Origin: an uncultured beta proteobacterium
GTDB lineage: Bacteria; Pseudomonadota; Gammaproteobacteria; Burkholderiales; Burkholderiaceae_B
Reading direction: 5' to 3'
Assembly (NCBI GenBank): GCA_903894155.1
Contig: CAITPF010000010.1
Location: 1 to 64,000 of the forward strand
DNA: 64,000 bases
The notes below the pieces were generated by a model. It did no database searches and had not been told where the DNA came from. It worked only from the letters and a program-made list of their open reading frames with translations. The position numbers and the translations under genes are program-made. This document shows, one piece after another, positions 1-8,404 of the stretch (positions within the stretch are counted from its first letter, which is position 1; the number at the start of each line of letters is the position of its first letter).

Positions 1-219
1 CATCTGATACCTTGCCTTTCATTGAGTGAATCTGCAATACGCCATCTTTCGTGATCACCTGCCGGCTCCTGTTGGGTGAACCAGGCGGCGCGCAAGCCCC
101 AATCGGCGTTATGCTAGCCCCCAGTCGGGGCGCCTCGACCCCATGGCGGGCGCCCTCTTGAAAATCAAATGCGACTAACCCGACATTGTGCCGCAATTCG
201 GGTTGGACCAAGGAAGAAA

Positions 220-603
220 ATGCACCGACCGCGCCCGCGGACGCCCGCCCAAAAGCACCGCCCGACCTTGCACGCTGCCGCGATTTGCGCGCTGGCGGCA
301 TTGCTCGCCGGTTGCCAGAGCAGCCCCGTTTACTATCACCAGAGCCCGCTGCGCCACGTGGTCGTGCTCGACAAGCGCGAGATCAGCGTGCTCCAGCTCG
401 ACGACAACCGCTGGGAAGCCTATGGTGGCAAGCAGGGCGGGCTGTTCACAACCGATATGGATCTGCAGCGCAACCGCCAGATCGAGGCGATCGAAAAAGT
501 CTCGGGCTGCAAGGTGACCACCGCCGTGTATCCGCCTGACCAGAGCGACGAGCACCTGCTGATGCAGGCGTTGGTCGATTGTTCGGCGCGGCTCGGCGGC
601 TAG
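220..603 (+). CDS. Small predicted lipoprotein
   Basis: This 127-residue protein has a basic N-terminus, a hydrophobic stretch and a lipobox ending LLAGC (Cys about residue 32), so it is probably a lipid-anchored envelope protein. The mature part is about 95 residues and carries three further cysteines. I do not recognise the family. An upstream in-frame ATG at 169 would add 17 residues before a second basic segment; I chose 220 because it leaves a signal peptide of normal length. The gene converges on the minus-strand gene ending at 614. Function is unknown. Confidence 0.65.
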   Translation: MHRPRPRTPAQKHRPTLHAAAICALAALLAGCQSSPVYYHQSPLRHVVVLDKREISVLQLDDNRWEAYGGKQGGLFTTDMDLQRNRQIEAIEKVSGCKVTTAVYPPDQSDEHLLMQALVDCSARLGG

Positions 604-613
604 CGCCAGAGCC

Positions 614-1258
614 TTATTCGCCGAAGAGGCCGCGCTCGATCAGCGTGCCCATCTGACGTGCCGGGCCGGGCTGCGCCTCACGCACCAGCGCCTGGGCGAC
701 CCCTGCGCGATCGTCGGCGCTGCGGTTCTGGCTCACTTTCCACTTCGCCTGCACGCGATCGATGCGAAGCTCGATGGCGACAATCGCCGCCAGCATGGTT
801 TCGAGGTAGTCGGGTGGCGCGTCGGCGACCTTCCATGGCGCGGGCTGTGTGCTTTCCATGCGCGCGGTCAGCGCCTCGACCGCGCGGCGCTTGACCGCCG
901 GATCCTGCGATGCGTGCAGCGTGCCGTTGATCTGCACGGTGACATAGTTGTAGGTTGGCACGGCGCGATGGTGCTCGCGCTTTGAGGGGTACCAGTTGGG
1001 CGACACGTACGCGTGCGGCCCCTGGAAGACCGCGAGCACGCGTGCGCCCTCGCCCGCGCGGCGCCAGACGTCGTTGGCGATCGCAACGTGCCCGATCAGG
1101 CGAGCGCCCGCTGCGAGCGACCCCTCGAGGAGAAGTGGCAGGTGATCGGCGACGAGGTCTTCGCCGTCGCGCGTCACGAGCGTGGCGAGCGGGTTTTGGG
1201 CGATCGCCTCGGCGATGGCCTGCGGATCCGACTGTTCAAAATGCGCTGGCAGATACAT
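614..1258 (-). CDS. PaiB-like FMN-binding split-barrel protein
   Basis: At 214 residues this has the normal length of the PaiB / FMN-binding 'negative transcriptional regulator' family. It starts MYLPAHF, carries the family-typical YVSPNWY segment followed by a VPTYNY segment near residues 85-105, and has a split-barrel flavin-binding layout. PaiB was named from Bacillus, where it affects sporulation and protease genes; most members are probably flavin or heme enzymes rather than DNA-binding proteins. It is the last gene of a minus-strand run starting at 6837, 19 bp after the gamma-glutamyltransferase-like gene, so it probably serves that pathway. Substrate unknown. Confidence 0.8.
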   Translation of the reverse strand: MYLPAHFEQSDPQAIAEAIAQNPLATLVTRDGEDLVADHLPLLLEGSLAAGARLIGHVAIANDVWRRAGEGARVLAVFQGPHAYVSPNWYPSKREHHRAVPTYNYVTVQINGTLHASQDPAVKRRAVEALTARMESTQPAPWKVADAPPDYLETMLAAIVAIELRIDRVQAKWKVSQNRSADDRAGVAQALVREAQPGPARQMGTLIERGLFGE

Positions 1259-1277
1259 GGCGTTTCCCGGGGGTGTG

Positions 1278-2858
1278 TCAGGCGATGCGCTCGGCGATCG
1301 CGTCGCCGTAGGGCGTCATGATCTCCGTGCAGCCCGTGTTCGTGTCGCCTTCGCGCATGACGCCTGCAGGGCACGCGAACGCGTATGGGTAGACGTTGCG
1401 CCGCGCCGTCGTGACGGGCGCAATGGCCTCGAGCGCGCTGATCACGTCGGGCCCGAGCAGCCGATCGGCAATGATCTTGCCCCCGCCGCTGACGTCGATG
1501 CGCGGCTGGTGGAAAGCCTGTTCAAGGTTCAGGCCATGATCCATGATGAAGGCGCTGAGCTGCATCACCGCGCCAAGGATCTTGCGCCCTCCCGAGGCCC
1601 CAAGCGCAAAGCGCCGTCCCGTTGCATCCTCGCCGATCACCGGGCAGTAGTTCGCCAGGCAACGCTTGCCGGGCGCCAGCGAATTCGGCTTGCCCGGCTC
1701 CGGATCGAACCACATGATTCCGTTGTTGAGCAGCAATCCGGTGGATGGCGAAATCACCTTCGAGCCGAAAATGGACAACAGGGTCTGCGTGACCGCGCAC
1801 ATATTCCCCTGCCGGTCGACGACGCTGAAGTGGGTTGTGCAACCAGGCGCTTTCGGCGATTCATGATCGCCCATCGACTCCAGGCGAGCCTGGAACGCCG
1901 CATCAAGCGATCGCGCAAACGCTGCGTAGGTGCTCGCGCCCGGCGCGCCTGCGGTGGGCGTGAGCTCCCGTGCAAGTTGTTCGAGCGCGCGCCCGAAGGT
2001 GGGGCCGCCGGTTAACCCGGGCGCGGCCCAGACCCGCCCGCCGCGATGCGCCACCACGAGCGGATCGACGATCTCGGCCTCGTACGCCTCGAGATCGGCG
2101 AGGCTCAGGCACCCTCCTTTTTCGCGCACGTCCGCCACCAGCGCGCGTGCGACGTCGCCCCGATAGAAACCGTCTGCGCCATATTCGGCGATCTGTCGCA
2201 GCGTCGCGGCGAACGCGCGCTGGTCCAGGTGCTGCTCGGTCAGCGCGGTCCATTCGCCAGCCAGCGGCCACTGCCCGTCATCGAGGAACAGCTTCGCGGT
2301 GTCGGGATCGCGCGCCAGCGCGCGTGCGTTTGCACCGGTCAGCAGCGACGTATACCAGTCGACGATCAGGCCGTCCTCGGCGAGCTGGGCGGCCGGCGTC
2401 ACCAGGTCGCGCCAGGGCAGGCGTCCGAACAGGCGGTGCGCCAGATCCATGCCCGACACCACGCCGGGCACGGCGACCGAGGTTGCGCCGAAGACGTTGC
2501 GGTCATCGACGACCGAAGGCCATGGGAACAGGTCGGACGATTTGCCCTGGCCGCTGAGCGGGTAATTGGCCGGGTCGAGCTCGCGCGGCGAGCGGCAACC
2601 GAAGTTGACGACCTTGGCGCTGCCGGAATCCGCGCGATAGAGCACCATGGTGCCGCCCGCGGCGGGGCCGCTCATCCAGGGCTCCACCACGCCGATGGCG
2701 AACGACGTGGCGATTGCGGCATCCACGGCATCGCCGCCGGCCTCGAGCACTGCGGCGCCGACCTCGGCCGCACGCTTGTGCTGCGCCGCGACCACGCCCC
2801 CGCGCGTGGCGATGACCGCCTTGCGCACGACCTGGGAATTGGAGAAATTGTCGATCAT
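1278..2858 (-). CDS. Gamma-glutamyltransferase family Ntn-hydrolase
   Basis: This 526-residue protein belongs to the gamma-glutamyltransferase/cephalosporin-acylase family. These are N-terminal-nucleophile hydrolases made as a precursor that cleaves itself in front of a threonine. That Thr lies in the motif TTHFSVVD at about residue 341, and a downstream GLLLNNG segment and a GASGGRKI glycine loop fit the small subunit. There is no obvious signal peptide, so it is probably cytoplasmic. I start it at ATG 2858, five bases after the upstream gene, because the longer open frame overlaps that gene with unrelated sequence. It probably hydrolyses a gamma-glutamyl or other amide substrate brought in by the adjacent Bug receptor; the substrate is not deducible. 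Confidence 0.85.
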   Translation of the reverse strand: MIDNFSNSQVVRKAVIATRGGVVAAQHKRAAEVGAAVLEAGGDAVDAAIATSFAIGVVEPWMSGPAAGGTMVLYRADSGSAKVVNFGCRSPRELDPANYPLSGQGKSSDLFPWPSVVDDRNVFGATSVAVPGVVSGMDLAHRLFGRLPWRDLVTPAAQLAEDGLIVDWYTSLLTGANARALARDPDTAKLFLDDGQWPLAGEWTALTEQHLDQRAFAATLRQIAEYGADGFYRGDVARALVADVREKGGCLSLADLEAYEAEIVDPLVVAHRGGRVWAAPGLTGGPTFGRALEQLARELTPTAGAPGASTYAAFARSLDAAFQARLESMGDHESPKAPGCTTHFSVVDRQGNMCAVTQTLLSIFGSKVISPSTGLLLNNGIMWFDPEPGKPNSLAPGKRCLANYCPVIGEDATGRRFALGASGGRKILGAVMQLSAFIMDHGLNLEQAFHQPRIDVSGGGKIIADRLLGPDVISALEAIAPVTTARRNVYPYAFACPAGVMREGDTNTGCTEIMTPYGDAIAERIA

Positions 2859-2863
2859 GTTGG

Positions 2864-3754
2864 CTAACCGTGTTGTTTCGCGTGGCGCACCACGTCGGCG
2901 TGCGTTGCAAACCAGACGCCCGGGAGGCTGCGCATCAGCGCGATGAGCTCTTCCAGGATCCACAGGCGTGAGCGGTATCCGATCACGTGCGGATGCATGG
3001 TCAGCTGGAACAGACCGCCCTCGCGGTAGGCCGCCTCGAATTCGCGTCGGAAAATATCGAACACGGCTTCGGGCGCCGTGTGTGGCCGCAGGCCGGAGAA
3101 GCGGTTCATGTTGAAGTAGACCGCGTCATCCCGGATCCACTCGACCGGCAGCTCGACGACGCCCGTGGGTTCGCCGTTTTCCAGCAACTCGTAGCAATCC
3201 ACGTCGGCCATCAGCGACGAGTCGTAGATCAGGCCCATTTCGCGGACCAGCGCCAACGTGTTGGGGCTGAAGTCCCACGACGGCGTTCGCATCCCCACAG
3301 GCCGCACGCCGCAGATCGACTCGAGCGTATCGGCGCTCCTCAGCATCAGGTCGCGCTCGGCCTCGATGGGCAAGACGGAATTGCGTTCATGGATCCAGCC
3401 GTGGATGCCGATCTCGTGGCCCTCAGCCACGATGCGACGCTGCTCGTCCGGGTAGAGCAAGGCGGTGACCGCGGGCACGAAAAACGTGGCGGGCACTTCG
3501 TTGCGCGCCAGGAGCTCGAGGATGCGCGGCACGCCCTGACGGTTCCCGTATTGGCCTTGCGAAAGCTTTCCGGGCGACTCGCCGCCGTCGCGCAGCTCGT
3601 TGGTTTCGTGATCGGAGTCAAACGAGAGGGCCACCGCGCAGCGTGCGCCTTCGGGCCAGAGCCGCGGGCGCAGAGTGCGTCCCGCACGCACGCGATCGAC
3701 GATGCCGCGCCAGTGCGCTTCAGGCCATTGCCAGGGTTCGAGGGGGGTGGTCAT
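2864..3754 (-). CDS. Polysaccharide deacetylase family (PuuE/PgdA-like) hydrolase
   Basis: This 296-residue NodB-fold protein begins its catalytic core with ALSFDSDHE, the place of the metal-binding Asp. It has the HGWIHE (HxxxH) metal motif near residue 135 and TMHPHVIGYRSR near the C-terminus. This pattern is closer to the cytoplasmic allantoinase PuuE and Helicobacter PgdA subgroup than to secreted chitin deacetylases, and there is no signal peptide. Members cleave C-N bonds of cyclic amides or N-acetyl groups. Its start overlaps the Bug receptor stop by 4 bp (ATGA), showing translational coupling. With the gamma-glutamyltransferase downstream it suggests stepwise hydrolysis of an imported amide; that pathway is inference. 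Confidence 0.8.
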   Translation of the reverse strand: MTTPLEPWQWPEAHWRGIVDRVRAGRTLRPRLWPEGARCAVALSFDSDHETNELRDGGESPGKLSQGQYGNRQGVPRILELLARNEVPATFFVPAVTALLYPDEQRRIVAEGHEIGIHGWIHERNSVLPIEAERDLMLRSADTLESICGVRPVGMRTPSWDFSPNTLALVREMGLIYDSSLMADVDCYELLENGEPTGVVELPVEWIRDDAVYFNMNRFSGLRPHTAPEAVFDIFRREFEAAYREGGLFQLTMHPHVIGYRSRLWILEELIALMRSLPGVWFATHADVVRHAKQHG

Positions 3755-4806
3755 TTGCCTGCTCCGGGGGGTAATTTGCTGGCGACGTTCTGCGCCGCAG
3801 CGGATTCACGTGCCACGAATGCCGCGAAGTCGGCCGGTTGCATCCCGACCCCTTCAAGGCCCAGCGCATCGAATTGCGCAACGACTTCGGGATCCTGGAT
3901 CGCGCGCACGATTTCCGTCTGGACACGGTCGACGATGCGCGCAGGTACACCTGCCGGCATCCACAGGCCAAACCAGTTCACGACATTAAAGCCGGTGAGG
4001 CCAAGCTCGTCGAGTGTGGGCACCTGCGGCATCCCTTTCCAGCGGCGCGCGCCCGTGATGGCGAGCGCGCGCAGCCTTCCGGACTGCACATGCTGCTGGG
4101 CGATCTGCGTGCCGACGAAAAAGAGATCGACGCGGCCCGCGATGACATCGTTGGTCGCCTCGGCCACGCCCTTGTAGGGAACGGAAACGATGTCGGTGCC
4201 GGTCGTCGTCTTCATGATTTCGGCGGGGATGTGGCTGGCGGTGCCGAGCCCGGCGTGCGCATAGTTCAGTTTCCCGGGCGCGCGCACGGCCTGGTCGATC
4301 AACTCCTTGAAGGTCGTGGCCTTCGAGTCTGCGGGCACGACCAGCACCTGGCCGAAGTTTTGCGCCACCAGCGAGACATGGGTGAAGTCCTTCACCGGAT
4401 CGTAGGTGACGTTCTCGTTGAACGGGGGAATGCTGACGTGCGAGGCGGTCGTGAAGAGCCACGTGTAGCCGTCGGGCGGCAGCTTCGACACATAGGCCGT
4501 GCCGACCAGCCCGCCCGCGCCGAGACGATTTTCGACGATCACTGCTTGCCCGAGCGCGGCCGAAAGCCTGGGGGCGATCACGCGCATCAGAAGATCGGGC
4601 GGCCCGCCTGGCGGCGAGGGCACCACCACGCGGATCGGCTTGTTCGGGTAATCCGTGGCGGCGATGCCGGCCGGCGCGGCGGCGCCCTGCGCCAACGCGC
4701 ACGAAGCCATGAGGAGGCTGGCCAGGAGCGTCAGCGTGCGGGCGAGCGAGCGCCCGCGACCGCCCTTCGCGAGTTGCGAGACGGGCTGCGCAAGGAGTTT
4801 TGACAT
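3751..4806 (-). CDS. Bug-family (TctC) periplasmic solute receptor 1
   Basis: A 351-residue tripartite-tricarboxylate-type substrate-binding protein. After a long basic N-region and a signal peptide (cleavage expected after ASCALAQG near residue 40) comes the family signature YPNKPIRVVVP, then PPGGPPD, the VVENR-like VIVENRLGAGG and the PDGYTWL segment. Bug proteins bind small carboxylates in the periplasm. No TctA/TctB membrane genes are in the window, as is common in Bordetella relatives, so it would work with a distant or shared permease. It lies inside the minus-strand operon and overlaps the deacetylase start by 4 bp, so its ligand is likely the substrate of that operon. Confidence 0.9.
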   Translation of the reverse strand: MSKLLAQPVSQLAKGGRGRSLARTLTLLASLLMASCALAQGAAAPAGIAATDYPNKPIRVVVPSPPGGPPDLLMRVIAPRLSAALGQAVIVENRLGAGGLVGTAYVSKLPPDGYTWLFTTASHVSIPPFNENVTYDPVKDFTHVSLVAQNFGQVLVVPADSKATTFKELIDQAVRAPGKLNYAHAGLGTASHIPAEIMKTTTGTDIVSVPYKGVAEATNDVIAGRVDLFFVGTQIAQQHVQSGRLRALAITGARRWKGMPQVPTLDELGLTGFNVVNWFGLWMPAGVPARIVDRVQTEIVRAIQDPEVVAQFDALGLEGVGMQPADFAAFVARESAAAQNVASKLPPGAGK

Positions 4807-4886
4807 GATGATGGTTGGCCGAAAAGAGGCGCTGTTTGGCGCTGTGTGGTTGCGCGGCGGTCGGGTGCCAGACGCGGGGCGTGGAT

Positions 4887-5897
4887 TCAGGGCAACCGCA
4901 CCGTGGAGTGTGTCGATGACGACAGGATGATCGCCTCGAGGACTTGCGCGTTGCGCACGGCGTCGCCTTCCGGCGTCACGAGCGGCTCGCCCCGCACAAT
5001 GCAGTCGGCGAAGTGCTCGAGCTCGGCGCGCTCGGTGCTGACGTCGTCGAAGCGCGTGACGACCGGCTCGCGCTTGTTCATGATGTTGTCGCGATCGATG
5101 GTGCAGGTCGTCAGCTCCCAGGTGTTGAGGTGCTGCACGCCGCCGACCCGGGCCCAGCCGCTGGAGCCGAATACCTGCATGCGCCAGGTTTCTGCCGTGG
5201 CGATGATGGTTCCGAGGTAGCCCGTGGATCCGCCCGCGAAGTGCAGCAGCATGGAGGTCGTGTCGTCCGAACCGAAATCCTGCGCCAGCCGAAAGCTCTG
5301 CGCGGTGACCTCGTCGATGGGGCCTGCCAGGTACATCATGGCGTCGATCACGTGGACGCCGCGTCCCGTCATCCCGCCCGCGGGGGATTCGTCGCCTGCA
5401 TGACGCCAGTGACCTTGGGGAAAGCGATACGCGCTCGGCCCGCAGAAGTTTCCTTCGATGTGCAGGACCCTTCCGAGCCGCCCGTCGTCGATCATGCGGC
5501 GGATCTCCTGCAAGGCGGGCTGGAATCGCCAGTTGTAGCCAACGCCCAGCACAATGCCGTGGCGGGCGGCGGCCTCGGCCGCACGCCGCGTGCTGGCGCC
5601 GTCCAGCCCCAGCGGTTTTTCGCAGAAAACGTGCTTGCCAGCCTGGGCGGCGGCGACGATCTGGTCCGTGTGCATCGAGTGCGGGGTTGCCAGCACGACG
5701 GCATCCACGCCCGGGTCCGCGAGGACGGCTTCATAGCTATCCATGATCCGGATGCCTTGCCGGGCGGCGAAGTCGGCCGCCTTTGCCGGTGTTCGCGTGG
5801 CGCCCGCGACGAACCGGATGGATTTGCTCAGGCCCTGCGCGCTGTTGACCAGATTCTGGCCCCAGACGCCCATGCCGATGATGGCAGCGTTGATCAT
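4887..5897 (-). CDS. Gfo/Idh/MocA family NAD(P)-dependent oxidoreductase
   Basis: This 336-residue enzyme has the Rossmann motif GMGVWG at residues 8-13, ATPHSMH, and the family-defining EKPLGL segment with its catalytic-loop lysine near residue 96. A C-terminal Gfo/Idh alpha/beta domain follows. Members oxidise or reduce sugars, inositols, sugar acids or related cyclic alcohols with NAD(P). Length and layout are normal. It sits between the alpha/beta hydrolase and the Bug receptor on the same strand with gaps of about 80-120 bp, so it is probably part of the same catabolic operon. The substrate cannot be read from sequence. Confidence 0.88.
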   Translation of the reverse strand: MINAAIIGMGVWGQNLVNSAQGLSKSIRFVAGATRTPAKAADFAARQGIRIMDSYEAVLADPGVDAVVLATPHSMHTDQIVAAAQAGKHVFCEKPLGLDGASTRRAAEAAARHGIVLGVGYNWRFQPALQEIRRMIDDGRLGRVLHIEGNFCGPSAYRFPQGHWRHAGDESPAGGMTGRGVHVIDAMMYLAGPIDEVTAQSFRLAQDFGSDDTTSMLLHFAGGSTGYLGTIIATAETWRMQVFGSSGWARVGGVQHLNTWELTTCTIDRDNIMNKREPVVTRFDDVSTERAELEHFADCIVRGEPLVTPEGDAVRNAQVLEAIILSSSTHSTVRLP

Positions 5898-6015
5898 GGT
5901 GTGTAGCCGGTAGATTAGTTAGGAATCGATTATCAGAGAAAGAATGACCAATGACAACCAAGCCGGGGGGAGTTGCGCGGACCAGCTGCTGCCGGGCCTG
6001 AAGCGGCGCACGGCG

Positions 6016-6837
6016 TCAGCGTGCTGGTGCGGCTCCTGGCACGACACCCGTAAGCCACCCCCGCAAGACCGCCAGGAATTCGGCACTGCGGGTGACCGGG
6101 AAGAAATGGCCGCCCCGTTCGAGCAGAACCAGCCTGGCGCCGGGCAGGAATTGCGCGAGCGACGCCTGCAGGTGCGGCGGGACGATGAGGTCATCGCGCG
6201 CGCCCACGACAAGTGTCGGGCAGGTCAGCGCGGAAAGCCTGGCGCTTTGGTCAAAGCGCAGCAGGGCGTGCATGCGCTCGCGTACGACCGCCTGCGCTGT
6301 GGGATCCGTTGGCGCGGTTGCGACGAGCCGCTCGTAGGCATCCCAGTGCGCGTCGAGCCACGCCGGTTCGTACGAGAGGAATGCCGACGAGCTGGCGTAG
6401 GCGCGCGGGCTTTCGCCCAGCAATGACAGCCGCATCGTGAACAATTCATGCAAATAGCGATCCGGCTTTGCCCAGGATCCGCTGAGCGCCATCGCCCGCA
6501 CGCGCTGCGGTGCGGCAAGCGCCATCGCCTGCGCAATGCACCCGCCAGTGGAGTGCCCCGCTACGATGCAGGAATCCACGCCGCGGTCGTCAAGCAGCGC
6601 GAGGCAGTCGTGCGCCAGCAGTTCGACGCTGCAGGGCGCCTGGCCCCGGCTGCTCGCCCCGATGCCGCGCTGGTCGAGTCTCAGCAGGCGCCAGTCGCGC
6701 AAAAGTTCGGCGGCGCAGGGATCCCAGAACGATGCCGCGCCGCCCAGGCCGCTCACGCAGAGCAGCGCGGGCCCCGCGCCTTCGTCGAGGCCCCGGATGA
6801 CAGCGCCATCGTGGGTGGTAAACAGAAATTCAGACAT
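6016..6837 (-). CDS. Alpha/beta-fold hydrolase
   Basis: A 273-residue alpha/beta hydrolase with nucleophile elbow GHSTGG (Ser about residue 92), an oxyanion region SGLGG near residue 30, an acid in GARDDLIVP and a C-terminal His in ERGGHFF. This order matches 3-oxoadipate enol-lactonase (PcaD)-like and RutD-like enzymes, but the exact substrate is unclear. The start ATG at 6837 is chosen because MSEFLFTTHDG begins the conserved beta strand; the open frame extends upstream into the divergent gene's leader. It is the promoter-proximal gene of the minus-strand run down to 614. There is no signal peptide. Confidence 0.82.
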   Translation of the reverse strand: MSEFLFTTHDGAVIRGLDEGAGPALLCVSGLGGAASFWDPCAAELLRDWRLLRLDQRGIGASSRGQAPCSVELLAHDCLALLDDRGVDSCIVAGHSTGGCIAQAMALAAPQRVRAMALSGSWAKPDRYLHELFTMRLSLLGESPRAYASSSAFLSYEPAWLDAHWDAYERLVATAPTDPTAQAVVRERMHALLRFDQSARLSALTCPTLVVGARDDLIVPPHLQASLAQFLPGARLVLLERGGHFFPVTRSAEFLAVLRGWLTGVVPGAAPAR

Positions 6838-7006
6838 GGCCGGCAAAGGGATCGTGACGCAACCGTCGGGCTCGACAGACAGGGGCTTGGGCGCCCTGCC
6901 GATATAGTATGGTGGAAACCCCGGACAATGCTGCCGATCACGACGAGCCACCAGATGCACCTGCAACAATCGAATTTCAACGGCGCCGGGCTCTTGGGGC
7001 AGACAG

Positions 7007-7339
7007 ATGTCTGACGAAAACCAGCTCGTCGTGCCGCCCTCGTTCATCGCGCTCTTCGTCGAGCCCGGGCGGATCAAGCCGAGCGCTTCGCGCGAAGAAA
7101 TCCTTGCCCGCTACGACTATTGCGAAGACCTTGCCCAGATGCTGACCGAGACCGCCAGCGCCAGACGCTGGGAGCTTGGCATCACGGAGGATGACGTGCT
7201 CGAGCGCCTGCAGCGCGGCCTGGCCGACCCCAGTGCCGGCGTGACCGAACCCGAAGCGGTCTGGGTCATCCGCCGACTCGCGGAGCTGCTGGGATGGCCC
7301 GACCCCGGCGCGCCTATTGATCCTGTTCGAGCTCAGTGA
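7007..7339 (+). CDS. Small conserved hypothetical protein
   Basis: A 110-residue soluble protein beginning MSDENQLVVPPSFIALFVEP, acidic and predicted mostly helical. From memory, similar short proteins occur widely in Burkholderiales and are sometimes labelled 'ATPase with chaperone activity'. I see no Walker motif or other ATPase feature, so I do not use that name. It is divergent from the alpha/beta hydrolase with a 169-bp gap. Its last 26 bp overlap the 3' end of the convergent cupin gene. Function unknown. Confidence 0.75.
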   Translation: MSDENQLVVPPSFIALFVEPGRIKPSASREEILARYDYCEDLAQMLTETASARRWELGITEDDVLERLQRGLADPSAGVTEPEAVWVIRRLAELLGWPDPGAPIDPVRAQ

Positions 7340-7724
7340 AGAACTTCGTTCCCGCCATGAAGTGGTTGGGTTTCATGAACATTGAAATGAAGAGAGCGCC
7401 GTTCGGTGCATACGCCACATGGCGGTTGCCGCCCGGTCGCCACACGTAATTGCCGGCGGTGCAGGCACCCTGGCTATCCTCCAGGCTGCCCTCAAGCATG
7501 TAGGTCTGCTCGATCGCGGTATGGATATGATCCGGCACGACCGCGCCTGGCTCCATCTTGAACAGGATGGTCGAGAGGCCGGTCTCGGGGTCGGAGTAGA
7601 GGATCTTGGTCTGGATGCCGGGGAAGGGAGCGGGACGCCATTCGAGTGACGAAATCTCGACGAGTCGAGCATCCAGGGGGCCGAGCCCCTCGTGATCCTT
7701 GTAGTGCGGCGTGCTGCCGGCCAT
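7314..7724 (-). CDS. ChrR-type cupin domain protein
   Basis: A 136-residue single-domain cupin. The first cupin motif appears as PDHIHTAIEQTYMLEGSLED (residues 64-83), giving two histidines and a glutamate as metal ligands. The second motif includes the WRPGGNRH segment near residues 95-102, adding another His. The arrangement resembles the ChrR-like anti-sigma cupin and related 2,4'-dihydroxyacetophenone dioxygenase-type cupins. No anti-sigma zinc domain is attached and there is no sigma factor nearby, so an enzymatic or metal-binding role is more likely. The start at 7724 fits domain length; the frame remains open upstream through the next gene's region. Confidence 0.75.
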   Translation of the reverse strand: MAGSTPHYKDHEGLGPLDARLVEISSLEWRPAPFPGIQTKILYSDPETGLSTILFKMEPGAVVPDHIHTAIEQTYMLEGSLEDSQGACTAGNYVWRPGGNRHVAYAPNGALFISMFMKPNHFMAGTKFFTELEQDQ

Positions 7725-7771
7725 GCGTTTTCCCCTTGTGGTTGTGCTGGTCACAGGCTGCGCGGCGGCGG

Positions 7772-8155
7772 TCACTGGGGCCGAAGGCCGTTGCCTCGCG
7801 TGCGGGGGGCGCCGCCCGTTGTCGCCGCACCGGTATTGCCGGCGCCTGTGCCGGCGCTGCCCGAAGGTGTTCCGTAGCTGCCGGTGCCGCCATAGCTGCC
7901 TGATGTCGCGCCGCCAGCTGGCGACCCTGAGTAAGCACCACGCGGGTCTGCCCCGCCGGCTCCCGGCGCAGCGCCATAGGATGAGGCGTCTGATCCGGAA
8001 GAGGATCCGTACGAGGGGCTGGTCGCGCCGCCTACCTGCCAACCGCTGCCAAAGCCACCCGAGCTCGGGGGCTTTAGCCCCTGGGCGGAGCAAACGCCCA
8101 GCGCCCCCGCGAGCAGTGCCGCAGTGGCCAGGACAATCAACCATTGTTTACGCAT
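7772..8155 (-). CDS. Secreted Gly/Ser/Ala-rich low-complexity protein
   Basis: A 127-residue protein with a clear signal peptide (MRKQWLIVLATAALLAG, cleavage near CSAQG at residue 25). A mature part of almost pure Gly, Ser, Ala, Tyr and Pro follows, with irregular GGTGSYG-like elements. No globular domain is visible, so it is probably exported and disordered. It has no recognisable family. The opposite strand also has an open frame, as expected from GC-rich low-complexity sequence, but the signal peptide and start favour this strand. Whether it is co-transcribed with the cupin (47-bp gap) is unclear. Confidence 0.6.
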   Translation of the reverse strand: MRKQWLIVLATAALLAGALGVCSAQGLKPPSSGGFGSGWQVGGATSPSYGSSSGSDASSYGAAPGAGGADPRGAYSGSPAGGATSGSYGGTGSYGTPSGSAGTGAGNTGAATTGGAPRTRGNGLRPQ

Positions 8156-8404
8156 TTCACGACTCCAGTGCGTGCCGAATGTCGATCATAGCGTTTCTTT
8201 GTCGGTCGCAGCACCGGCCCCGCGCTGGACGGCTGACCAGAACGCTTCGGTCCCGGGGGCTACCGCGATGCTTTCACGGCATCGGGGCAGAAGAAAATAG
8301 CATTAGCCAGCGAGGGAATGTCAGCCGACAATTTACACTTGCTTCCGGGCGCCGGGCGCCGTGCGCCGGGACTGACCGAACAACTCGAGGAGACCTGCGT
8401 GCCA

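Noticed and set aside
1-22. Possible minus-strand gene start (ATG at 22) running off the left edge
   Set aside because: Only seven codons are visible and there is no ribosome site upstream, so it cannot be supported.
7007-7339. 'ATPase with chaperone activity' label for the small protein
   Set aside because: No Walker A or B motif is present and the protein is only 110 residues long.
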